DNA of 64,000 nt, from NCBI GenBank assembly GCA_965240325.2, contig OZ251255.1:434001-498000 (forward strand), read 5' to 3'. Positions within the stretch are counted from its first letter, which is position 1, and each line of letters begins with the position of its first letter. The notes below the pieces were generated by a model. The model was not told where the DNA came from. It saw nothing but the letters and a program-made list of their open reading frames with translations, and made no database searches. The position numbers and the translations under genes were made by a program. Source of the DNA: Rebecca billardiae RCC1528 (Eukaryota > Haptophyta). Of this stretch, positions 1-11,384 are shown piece after piece.

Positions 1-3000
1 GCACTTCCACCTGAGAGAGCGTGCGCGCCGTGCTCACCTGCTGGCGCACGTATTCCAGGTGCCGTGGCGGCAACCCGTGCACCTCATCATCGGCGTCGGG
101 CTTCAGGGCGTGGCGCACGGCGACGCTGCGGTGCGTCGCGTAGAGGCGAAAGAGGTTGTCGTGCAGGTCGAGCAGCATCCACACCGGGCCCTGCGCCTTG
201 CGCACCGGCAGCAGCCAGTGCATGAAGGACTCCGCCGGCGCGGACGTCACGTAGCCGCGCAGGGACACCGGCGCGAAGCACGGGAAGAGCTCCTCGCGGG
301 GGATGACGTCGAGGATGCGCTTGGCCGACTCTGGCATCTCCACCCAGGCGGCCTCCCACACCTCCTCGGTCAACGCGTCCACGCACGCGTCGAACACGCG
401 CAGGATGGTGGGCACCTCGTTCGCCGAGTGTGCGTAGCCCGTGATGAAGGTCTGGCGCTTGTGGAACGTGCACAGGAAGAGGTGCCTGCGCGGGCACAGC
501 AGCTTCCACGCGCCGCGCAGGCCCTTCTGGCCGTCCGAGATGGTGACGCCGTTGGGGTCGTCCCACACAGCCGCCCCGCCGAGGTGCTGCATGAGGTATC
601 CGACGTGCGCGCACCACGAGTCCAGGCACTCCACGTCGACGATGTACGACACGCACAAGACGAACAGCTGCCGGTTGGCGTTCACGGCCAGCGTGACGAA
701 GAGCATGCCTGCGTCGCGCGCGTGCGTGCGCGCGGGCAGGTCAGACGGGCGGGCGCTGAGGCGGCACGGACGCACGCGGCGTCGCGAGGGCGTGCCCGGG
801 TGCGGCGGGCGCGCGCACCCGCGCGCTTCGCGCCACCGCTGGCGGGGCGGTGCAGGAAGCACGCGTCGCTGAACGCGGCCGTGTTGCCCTTCGCGTGAAA
901 GTGCTCGCGGTAAAGCGCCTTGGCCTGCTTGGGCACGTAGTGGAAGCCACCCACTGCCTTCTTGCCGCGCACGTCAGCCAGCGCCTTCTGCACCTCCGCC
1001 GCGTCGGGGTTGAAGGCCGCGCGCTGCGCGCCCGCCGGCAGCCCCTGCTGCACCTCGTCGTGCACGCGGCCGAACATGGCCAGCAGCGCGTCCTCGACCG
1101 AGTTCTCGTGGAAGATGATGGGAGCGACCTCGTTGCCCTCCTGCGACAGCGACGCGCACACGGCCACGAGGTCGCGCGACATGGCCGTGTCGTCCCCGTA
1201 GATCTCGGCGCGCGCTTCTTTGTGCGCTCGCGCGATGAGCGATTCACCCATGGGGAGCTCTGCGTCCAGCTGGCGCGCGACCTCTCGTGCTTGCTGCGGG
1301 CCGTAGCACAGCTGCGCGTGCGTGGTCCCGCGCCGGGCCAAGCGCGCCTTCCAGTCCTCGACGATCGCCCGCCCGAGCTCGTGTTGGGAGTACGGCGTCG
1401 TGCGCACGCCCGGCTGGTTGGTCGGGCGCGGCAGCGAGCCGATGGGGTGTTCCTCGGACCCCTTGCCCATGCGCAGGTTGCGGCACATGGAGCCGTGCGC
1501 GACCGAGCGTTGCACGGCCCACGGCGGCGCGCCAAACGTGTCCACGTACTTCGACGGGCCCACCACCACCACGGACGGGCACCCGGGCGTGGGGCATCCG
1601 ATCGTCAGCTTGGCGCGGTCGACGCGCCGCGTCGGCGGCATGGCCCCCCGGTGCAGCGCGCACTCCAAGGCGTGCGTGAGCGCGTCGGCGAGGCGCGGGT
1701 ACACCTGGCGCACCATCGGGGGCTCGAGCAGGGTGGCGTCCGCCTTCACCTGGGAGTACGGGCGCGGCGCCCGCAAGCCCATTTTCCTCCACAGTGCCAG
1801 GGGCCGGAGCTCGAGGCGGTGCGCTGCCGCCGACGTGCTCGCCGAGGTGCTCGACGGCGCGGAGTAGCGGAAGTACCCGGCGTCACCGCCGTGGTGCAGC
1901 GACTCCGGCGCAACAAGCCGGGCGCCGGCCTGGCCGGCGCGGGGCTCGGCGGGACCGGTGGAGGGCGGCTGCGCGCGAGCGACGATGGGTGGACACGGCA
2001 TGAGGGCAGCCAGCGGGTCGCGCGCGCGAGCGGCGTCGCTGTCGGCGGACTCGTCCGCCTGCAGTGCCGCCTGCGCCGCGCGCGCGCGGGCGTCCGCGCA
2101 GTCGTCGTCCGCGATGCCCTCCTCCCAGTCGCGCACGTCGATGGCGGCACTGGCGGGATCGGCGTCCGTGACGAGCGGCTCGCCGCGGGCGTCGGACTCG
2201 CCGACGCGCATCGTCGGCCAGTCCGCGCTCAGGGCGAACAGCGGCGCGTTGCCGCGGGCGGCCGCCGTCGTGTGCGTCCTATGGCCCACGGACGCGTCGA
2301 CGAGGGGCACTCCACCGCGCGCCCATGCGGGCGCCGACTTCTCCGTCGCCAACGCGTCGGCAAGGTGGCCACCGAGGTGGGCACGCTGGCCGGCGTGCAG
2401 GGCCAGGGCGAGGTCCCCGCCGGACAAGAGGCCACCTGCGTGCGGCAGCGCAGGGAGGGCCCTCAGCCGCGCGTCGTCGTCGTCATTGCCGCCGTCGCCA
2501 CCGGAGGCGCCGCGCGGCTGCGGCGGCGCGCGCGAGGCGCAGCCGGGCGGCTGCGCGATCACCGCGCGCGCGCTGCTGCTGTCGAGGGGCGGCCCCGCCG
2601 GGTGGAGTGGCGGGCGCGCCGTCGCGGCGCACACAGCAGCGCCGGGCACCGTCACCGCGACGCAGGGCACGGCGTCGCCCGCAGCGCAGGGTGCGCCCGG
2701 CGCTGGCGTTGCCACGCGAGCGGGCGAAGAGTGCCCATCGCCAGGCCGCGGCGACGCGGGCTCGTGCGCGCCCGGCGCGTCCGAGCTCGAGCTTTGGCGG
2801 GCGCCGGTGTGCCGCAGCGGGGCGGACGCTGCGTCGGGGCGACGCACGGCCGTGGGCGCGCGCGGCCCGACAGCCGGGTCGTCAACGCCATCGGCGCGTG
2901 GGGGCCGCGCGCCCTCGTCAAAGGGGGCGCCCACGTGCGCGCCCGTGCCGTGCGCGGCCGCGGCGGTGGGCGCGCGCCCACCGCCGTCGGCGTGAGGCGC

Positions 3001-5973
3001 GGGGTGGCCGCCCGCAAGCCCCACGACGTGGGGCACGGCAGGCGCCGCTGCGCGCTCATGTGCGAGCTGCGCGCCGTCGGCAGCGCACACGGGCAGCGCC
3101 AGCTGCAGCGCCGACTGCGCCCAGGCCCGCTGCTCGTGGTCCGACGGCGCCTGCTGGCCGTGCGCCGCGGTCGGCAGGTCGACCACCAGGCGGGAGACGT
3201 ACTCGTGGTGCGCAGGCGAGCCGAGCCGGAAGCGGGCGTCAGCGCCAGCGCGCGTGGGCTCAGCCCCCCAGCGCAGCCTGGTCTCAAACGAGTGCTGGAG
3301 CCCGCGCTCGAGGGCGGGCACGAGCCGATACGGCGTGGGAGGCGGGTCGGAGCGCGCCGCGCACGGCGTGGCGGCGGGGCGAGGCGCGCTCGGCGGCGGC
3401 GTGAACGAAGCGCGGAATGTGTCCGCGAGGCCCCGCCCCCCGAATGAGAACACAGCCTTCAGGACGAGCGCGTCCGCCGCACCCTGACGCGTAGGCCTCT
3501 TGCGCGAGGACGACGGCACGGACCCCGAGGACGCGGCGCGCGCACTGGGGGCCGAGCGGTGATGCCACATGGCGGGGAAGATGTGCACTGCACCTGCGCT
3601 TTCCTGCAGGGCAACGTCGCCGTGCAGCGGCACGGCGTCGGCGCGCGCACCGGGGGGGCGCGCGCCGACCGTCTGCAGCGGGAAGGGATTGGTGGGCACA
3701 CTTTGCGGCAAGTGCAAGAGGACCACTGCCGTCCACAGATGGTCCTCGTCGGTCGTGCCGTCGACGTGCCACCCGTACGTCGTGACGTCGCCGTCGTCGC
3801 ACGTGCCGCGGCCCCCGTCGGGCGGACGCATCGGCCGCCCGAAGACATGCCAGGCCGTGAGGTCGAGCGCGTCGAGGCCGCGGACACCGTCAGAGGCGTC
3901 GCCGCGGAACAACGAGCTCACGACGCCCTTCAGCGCCGCCACCACGCGCTCAAAGGCGCGGCACCCCAGCACCGAGCGCGCAGAGGAGCCGTGGTCGCCC
4001 ACCCCCCAGCGCCGCTGCGCGGCCGCCTCGCCGCCCGCGTCCGCGGACTGGTACGCGTGCACCGTGCGCAGGAGGCCGCCACCCTCATCCAGCAAGGGCA
4101 TGGACGCATCGCCGTCCCCGCCGAGGCCTGCGTGCTGCAGCACGTACTCGCGCAACGGGCCAACCAGCACGCCCATGTCCATGTCCAAACGCTGCGGTGC
4201 CGCAGCGGCGGCACCAAACGCGGCCTGCAGCGCGCGCCCAACCGCGGCGTTATGCGCGAGCATGTCGTCGAGGCTGGGCGCGGGCGCCGCCGCAGGCGTC
4301 GGCGCCAGCGCGTCGCCCAGCGGCGGCTCGCCTGCAGGCGGCAGCGCGCGCGGCACCACCACGGCGGAGGCAGGGCGCATCGCGCCCGACGCCGCGCTCG
4401 TCACCTCGTCGCGCCACGGCGCAGCGGCGCCCACGACAGCGTGCGCACCGCACAGCGTCAGCACCAGCGTCACTGGCGGCTGCGAGACGGCCGCGCCGGC
4501 CACGAGGGCCTGCGCGAAGGTGGCGTCGAGCAAGGGGTGCAGACGCGCGCCCTCGCCGACGTGCACCAGCGCGGGCGCGAGCGGGATGACCACTGCCCAC
4601 ACGGTGCGCTCGGCGATGGTGGAGGCGGCCCGCAGCAACGGCCGCGCCAGCCACCCTTCGCGCAGCGAGCCGTCCTCGCACGCGGCCACAAAGGCCGCAA
4701 GACCGGCGTGGCCGTCGGCGACCACGGCAGCACGCAGCCTGACGGCGGCTGCGCGCACGGCGGCGTCACGTCCAGCGGCGGCGCCGGACGTGGCAGCGCG
4801 CGGCGCTCCATCTGCCGCCACCCCTTCGCCGGCCCCCACGACGGCCTGCGAGACGGCGCCGAGCCACGCCAAGCGGGCGCTCTCGAGTTCCGCACGCAGC
4901 TGCTGGTCGCGCCAGCGTGCCTGCTCAGCCGACGCGGGAACGAACGCGCGCGGCTGCGCCGGCACGGGCGCGCAGAGCGCGCGTACGGCAGCGTACGCCT
5001 GCGTGCGCAGCTCCGCCGCTCGCGCACGCAGCGCGTCCGCGCAGAGGCTGCTGCGGCCTGCTGGCCACGACGCCACGCGCTCGAAGGCGACGAACAGAGG
5101 CTCGGACTGGCCAGCGTCCGCGCCGAAGACGGCGCGCGCGTAGTACATCACCGCCTCGGACGGGCATGACAGCGGCGGGCACGGGGGGGGCGCGCCCGTC
5201 CAAGCGCCCGACGGCGCCGCCGCCGCCGCCGTCGTCGCCGGGAGCACGTCGTCGACGCCTCCGCCAGTCCCAGCACCTGGGCGGGCATCCGGACGGGGGG
5301 CGCACAACGCCGCCAGAGCCAGCTTCGTCCGGAACGGAGCGGCGGCCCAGGCCGCACGCACTGCCCACGCGCATGCGCCCTGCGCGTGCTCAGCGGCGCG
5401 TGCGTGCTGCCCTGGGGTCGGCGCCGAGGACGACGGCGACAGCGACTCCGCGCCACCCGAGCGGCGCGCGTGGGACGTGCCTGCGGGCGGCGGCGCCGGT
5501 TTCCCTCCGAGCGCCGCTGCGGACGCCGTCAGTCGCGCCGTCTCCGCGAAACTGCCCTCCTCCGCCAGAGCCCCGTCGGCGGAAGCACCACAGGCAGCGC
5601 GCACGGCGATCTGCGCGACGGCCCTGAACCAAAGGGCCGCCGCGCACACGCGCGCCACCGAGTCCGCGCGCTCACGCAGCGCGTCCGGGTGCGAAGCCAA
5701 CAACTCCGCACACTCCACCACAGTGAGCAGCGCGTCGGCGCCGCTGCCACCCCATACGCGCGGCACTGTGACCTGCGCGGCGGCGGCGCCAAGGCCCACG
5801 TCGGTGCTGTGGACCACGCCGAGGGTGCACAGCACCAGACCAAAGGTGAACCTCCACGGGGCTGCTGCCGAGGAGAACTGCAGCGTGCACAACGCGTCGT
5901 CAGCCGCTGCGATCACCGCGTCCACGAGCAGCAGGTCGTCCTGACTGCTGGGGCCGGCGGACACATGCCGCAT
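1..5973 (-). CDS. MULE-family transposase with an embedded 2OG-Fe(II) dioxygenase-like domain (partial, runs off left edge)
   Basis: Exons read leftward: 5973..837, intron 836..709, then 708..1 and beyond. The splice joins SDACFLHRPAS to GMLFVTLAVNANRQ in frame. The second exon has Mutator-like RNase H-fold features: a first Asp at 865-867, a second Asp in ISDGQKGL at 533-535, CTFHK (Cys 470-472, His 461-463), and a Glu in PAESFMHW at 230-232. A Cys/His cluster (GCPTPGC...HGSMC, about 1.6-1.4 kb) could be a zinc-binding module. Midway, HVD (His 3766-3768, Asp 3760-3762) and HIFPAMWHHR (3559-3564) match the HxD...H iron-binding pattern of 2OG-Fe(II) oxygenases. Long Ala/Pro/Arg-rich linkers separate the domains. 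Met at 5973 is chosen because the preceding bases look like an intron ending CGCGCAG; a tiny upstream exon is possible. Transposase identity is strong; the oxygenase rests on motifs only. Confidence 0.72.
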
Positions 5974-8833
5974 GCCCGCCTGCGCGGTACGTGCCAGCAC
6001 GTGCGGCGGAGAGGCAAACGCAGGCGCGCGCGAGCACACACACGGGGCACATCGTCAGACAGGGGACGGGGGCGCATGGGAGTGGTGCGGTGTGCGCGCG
6101 CGCGGCGGCGCACGCCACCAACATCGCTGCCGACCACACACACCCGCCCCGGCCCACCGCGACCTCGCACCATTCACGAATCACGAGTGCGACTTGCCTG
6201 CTCGTCGCGGCCGGCGACCGTCGACGCCTCAGACCGACTCGGATGCGAGAAGGGGGAACTCCTGCGAGGGGAGGCCGCAGGGAACAAGAACGGTCGGTGC
6301 GTGTGCGCGATGCGCCGCGCGCGACCGCGCGGCGCGCGCACGACGCCCGCGCGCGTGGAAGGCGTACCCCCTTAACGTCGTGCTCACGCCCAGCCCTCCC
6401 TCGTGGCGAGCTCGGGAGCAAGTTTTGCGGCGCGCCCCCCGGCGTCGCATTTCTCTAACTAATTGACGAGCAACGTTCCGGCGGCGGTCCGGGCGGGAGG
6501 AGTCGACGGCGTCGTTTCGTCGCGGGTGGGCGTCAGGCTGCGCGCAATACGAAAGTACCCACCCCCGCTCATTAGGGTACTCCGCCCGAATACAAGGCGG
6601 GCGTTCGCGCCGGTTCGCCGCGAGCGGTATCTTCCGCGTTGCGGGCGAGCGGCGCCATTTGCTCGCTCCCGAAGCTTCTGGCCGTCGGAAAACTGGCGGG
6701 GGTGCCAGTCCGGAAATCGCCGTGCTGAGATGCGGAGGTTTGTCGGAGTTCTGGTTGCTCGGTCGGTCCTCGTCGGACTTCCGGAGGATTCCCTTATCGT
6801 TACCGTAACCCGTCCGACACGAGCCGATTTTCGGGGAAATTCTCGCGCGGGCCGCACGAGCGCACAGAAGACGCTACGGTGGCCGCGCAGGCGCCTGACG
6901 AGTGCCCCGGGCATGGGACTGCAACATCCCACCCAGCCTCCCCATCCCTCCGCCCCTCTCTGCCTCGCCGGGTTGCACGCGGCTGGCCGGTCACGTAGCT
7001 CGTGGTGAGCCATTCGTGAGCGTGGAGCCCTGCTGCTCAGTGCGGCGATGCAGCGAGGCGAAGCGGCGCGTAAGATGGCGCATCTTACTCCGAATGCAGT
7101 CTGCTGCCAGCACAGCCGCCCTCGCCGGAGTGCCTGGTCGTCACCTTCGTTGTGTGCACCTGTCGCGCGCTGCTGTGAACAAGCGAAGTCTCAGGCCTCC
7201 CCGGAGCCATTCAAACACGCTCGTCCTCGACGAGGCGTGCGCGAGGCACCGCGCGAGCGCGGGAGCGGCCCTTCCTAGCATACTCCTGCACGGCCATCCA
7301 CCTCGCCACAGCCTGCCATGTCACACTCCTCCCCGCACGCAGTGCTCGCATGCCGCGTGCAAGTCGGTCGACTGACCTGGTAGGAGGGTGCACAGAAATA
7401 TTCGACTGCGAGGAGACGGCAGCGAGCCCACGCGCGCGGCGCCGTCCCGCGCTTCATTGTGCTGTTCTAGACCAGTCGCGCGCCCGCGGCACCGCGCCCG
7501 CCATCTCCGCGTCGCGTGCCAGTCCACGCCGCGCGCGTGGCTCTCGACGTGTGCGTCGAGGGCGTCGTGCGTCCGATTCGTACCCGCATGTATTCAACAA
7601 ATACGACAAATCGCCGAGCTGGACGGAACTTGGTCGCGCGATGGCATGGTCGCGCTGTGTGACGTCGCTCGCCGCAGGAAATTCGGTACGCGACGAGAGC
7701 ACGGCGCACGCGCACGGCGCGGCGTGGGAGGCGGGGCGGTGGTGTCCTCGAGCCATCCCGCCCGCGCCGCGGTGCGCCAGCCGCCACCTCGCCGCGCCGT
7801 GGCCCATGCCGCGCGGCAGGTGTCGACCAGACCGACCTTGCCGCCCAACAGAGGGCCGCGCCGGAAATTCTGTATTTGTTGAATACAGACTTACCCACGT
7901 GCCCGCGATGCGGCGGCGCCCATGGCGGCGGCGTGGCGCGGCGGCGGCGGCGCGGGCAGCCTGACGGGCCAGATAGGGCGCGCCAGGTCGGGGCGATCGT
8001 GATGGGATGGTTCCATACGCATCAGTGCGTGCTCCTGTGCATCTCAAGAGCGCGCTGGGCGCCCTCTCTCGCGCCTATGCCCATCCCGCGCGGTCTGAGA
8101 AGCCTCCCGGTTTGGCCATTGTCGTGCCGTGCTCGGTCGTGGCTGCCCGGCGGGTCGGAGAGGTCGAGGCGAGCCGGGTCGTTCGCGACGGACGATGCCT
8201 ATGGGTCATGGCGAGTGCCAGCACGCAGCTCGGGCGCGCGCCCGGCGCCTCCTCGCCGCGCTACATCCACACCAAGATCTGGCCCAAAAACAGGCTTCAA
8301 GCAGAGCGAAACTCAGTCTGGGAGCTGCTCAGGCCGCTGTGTGCGGTTTGAAAGCGCGCAAACTTGTGGAGCGGGTGCTCACATGGGTTGAGCACAATGC
8401 GACGTTGCGTTTTTCCGCGAAACACCACTTCCTCGCCTCTCCGCGCGCGTGCCGCGCGGCTCCCGTGAAGTCATCTTAACAGGTCACGTGTGGCCGCCCG
8501 TGGAGCGAGGGTGGGCGAGGAGGGGCGGGCGAGGGTGACGCCGCCCCGGGGAACCGCCTTGGCAGGCCGGCCGACGCCTCGCAGCCCCCCTCGCGGCACA
8601 CATGCGCGCACGCCCGCCGCTCGGAGCGCGCCATCGATTCGAATGGGCGTGCGCGCGAACGACCATGCTCAAACGGCTTCGGCCCGATCTTTCCCCACTG
8701 TGGCGGCGCGAAGTGCCGCGAACGCGGCATGAAAAAAAATCCCCCGCATCCCCACTGGGCGGAAGTGCGGACGGGTTACGGTAACGCCGAAAATCGATTT
8801 CTTTACTGTGCAACAATTCCTGTCGTCTTGAGA
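5974..8833. other. Gene-poor interval upstream of the transposase
   Basis: I see no recognisable protein domain or RNA gene here. The stretch immediately right of the transposase start (to about 6.4 kb) is GC-rich and intron- or UTR-like. From about 6.5 to 8.8 kb composition falls to a more mixed level, and open frames are short and unlike any family I know. No terminal inverted repeat for the MULE gene could be paired, because its left end lies outside the window. Confidence 0.5.
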
Positions 8834-9345
8834 TACAGGCAATCGCGGGCAATAAGAAGTCAGAGATCTGCCGGCTAGCCTCGGTTTCTTAGCTGTTCGG
8901 TAGCCCGAGCGCCTACGGAGCCTCAGTTTCTTAGGTCCGCCCGCCGCGCAGGCGCGGGGGGCGCAGGGGGGCAGAGCCCCCCCGCCGAGTCTTTAGGCCC
9001 GGCCGGCGAGGCCGAAGAAAATTGTTGGGCCTTTTTGGAGCAAATCTGGCATGATGTTGCATGCTGGGCGTGTGCAGTGGAGCAGCTCCCCAGCAGGACT
9101 GGAGGAGAAGTGACCAGCAAGACGACCAAGTTGACTAGTACAGTAGTCCGCGCGGGCGGCGCCGCGGCGCGCCACGCGTCCCACGCGCCTCGGACCCGAG
9201 CCGCGACGAGTAGTCTCGGTTTCTTAGTGTGACTATGCGTATAGCGAACCAGCCAATCGCTAGCCTCAGTTTCTAGGCCAGATCCGCAGATAGCAAGCCC
9301 CAGTTTCTTAACGTGACAGCTCCTTATTGCCCGCGATTGCCTGTA
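8834..9345. mobile_element. MITE-like non-autonomous DNA transposon with TA target duplication
   Basis: A perfect 22-nt inverted repeat occurs at 8835-8856 and 9323-9344. Taking the terminus as CAGGCAATCGCGGGC..., the element spans 8836-9343 (508 bp) and is flanked on both sides by TA. No open frame inside resembles a transposase. Internally there are five near-identical 15-16 nt direct repeats. A TA duplication and short size are typical of Tc1/mariner-type MITEs; the superfamily is inferred. The element at 49624-50221 has the same kind of ends. Confidence 0.75.
8877..9311 (+). repeat. Five dispersed copies of AGCCTCAGTTTCTTAG inside the MITE
   Basis: Copies lie at 8877-8892, 8919-8934, 9212-9227, 9262-9275 and 9296-9311, differing at one to three positions (for example CTCGG versus CTCAG). 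Two sit near the left end and three near the right end, all in the same orientation. Subterminal repeated motifs in DNA transposons are often transposase-binding sites, which is the inferred role here. Confidence 0.7.
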
Positions 9346-10127
9346 AGGCTCTCAAACTTCGGAATGTCAATATTCGCCTGAAATGAGCTGGTCAGTCACG
9401 CTGACAATAATAAGTTTTGCGAAAATAAAATGTCACATATACTGGAGATATACGACCTCAATCTCGACGCGATCTCGTCGGCAACATTAGTACATCAGGG
9501 GAGATATACATGCACGATCTGCCAAGGTGATCTCGCTCTGTTTATTGCTGCACCAGAATAGCACCGTCTAGACGATCACATTTTGGCAGTCTGAAATTGG
9601 CACAGGCGGCGGATTCTACACCCTGGAATTAAGCCTTAACGCCTATACTAACTAGTTCGTCCAAGTAAATACCCGCGTGTGATAGTTATATTCATCATGC
9701 TAATAAGAGATTTCGTCGGGCGGATATATATATGAGATTGTGGCACCCGACGAGCGTGTAACGGTCGGCGGAGCTCTGTGACCCCGCCACTCTGACTGAG
9801 CAGCCACCATTCCCCGCTCCGAGCACGGGCGGCGCGCGGTCCCTTGGACGATCACATATGACGGCGGCCAGGCGATGGATCGTCATCATCAGGACTGCTG
9901 ATGGCCAGCAGCCCGCGACGACGTACTACGCTGTGCAATGAACTTATTCGACAGCCATACCGATCATCGGATGCCGGCTCGCAGAGCCGCCGGCGCCGCG
10001 TGGGAGCCCCGGAGCAGTGCAGTGAAGAGGATGCGAGGTCAGACCTCATCGAAGAGAACCGGCCCGGGCCCATCGACCCGGCCCGGACCCACAGCGGGCG
10101 ACCGCTGGCCGTGGCAGCCAGCAGCCG
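9346..10127. other. Gene-poor, relatively AT-rich interval
   Basis: Between the MITE and the end of the RING gene the sequence is much less GC-rich than the genes around it. It holds only short open frames and no recognisable domain or RNA gene. Any 3' UTR of the leftward RING gene would lie at the right end. Confidence 0.5.
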
Positions 10128-11353
10128 TCACGACTGCTGCCGCTGCTGCTGCTGCGGCGGCGCAGCTTCGGCGCGCGCGGCCGCAGCGGCCGCTGTGTCA
10201 GAAGCGGGCGTCGGGGCCGTGCGGCGGCGCAGCCCTCCGCCCGCCCGCCCGAACGCAGCGGCGGCGGCGGCGGTGGCGCCGGACGGCGGCGCGGCCTCGG
10301 CGCCAGCCGCCGCCGCGCCGGCAAGGCCCGGCGTGCCGCCAATGCCGCCCGCGCGCGCGGCGGCAATTGCGGCGGCGGGCGCGGCCGGCGGCGGCTGCGG
10401 CGCGTCGACGGTGGACTGGCAGAGCGGACAGGTGTTCGCCCGGACCAGCCAGCGGCGGATGCACCTGCGACCGCCGAGCGCGCGCGCCGCGAGCGCAGCG
10501 GCAGGCGGCGGCGCGCGGGCCGGGGGCCGGGGGGCGCGTAAGCAGTCGGTCGCGCCGCCGAGGCGCCGCCACCGCGACCAACCGACGGCCACCCGCCGCG
10601 CCATGCCGCGCCGCGCGGAGGTCCGCAGCCAGCCAGCCCTCCGACTCAAACAAGCCCGCGCGCGCGCCCAACCCTACCCCCTACCGCAGCACCCCCGCGC
10701 GCTGCACGCACCCTCCGTGCCCAACCCTACCCCCAACCCTACCCCCACGCGCGCGCGCCGCGCGCGCGCAACGCACCCTTTGTGAAACGCGTGCGCGCAC
10801 GGCAGCACGCTCAGCGCCTCGCCCTGCGCGTAGTCTGCGAGGCAGATGGCGCACGCGCCCGCCGTGCCGAGGCCGAAGGCCGCCGGGGGGCGGTGCCGGG
10901 CGGCGGGCTCGGGCTGGCGGGGTGCGGGGGGGCTGGGCGGCGCGCCAGGACGGAGCGCGCCGCCGCGCGCGGACGGCGGCGGCGGCGGCGCGGCGGCGGC
11001 GGCACCGTTCGCGGTGTGCGGTTGTTGGCTGCCGTCGGCGTCGGCGTCGGACGGCGAGGCCACGCCGCCGGCCGCGCCGCCCTGCAGCGCCGCCGCGCCG
11101 CCGCCGCCGCCGCCCGCGTGCGCGCTCCCCGCCGCCGCGCCCAGCGCCGTGGCGATGGCGGACGCCGCGCTGCCCAGCGTGCTTGCTCGAACGCCGAGCG
11201 CGCCGAGCGCGCGCGCCGCGCTCGGCGGCGGGCCGGGCGCGCACAGCGTCGGCGGCGAGGGCGGCTGCGGGGAGGCGGCGGCGGCGGGGTGCGGCGGCGA
11301 GGGCGGGGTGCTCGGGGGCTGGGGCGAGGCCGCCGTCGCGGCGTCGGCTGGCG

Positions 11354-11384
<31 letters not shown>

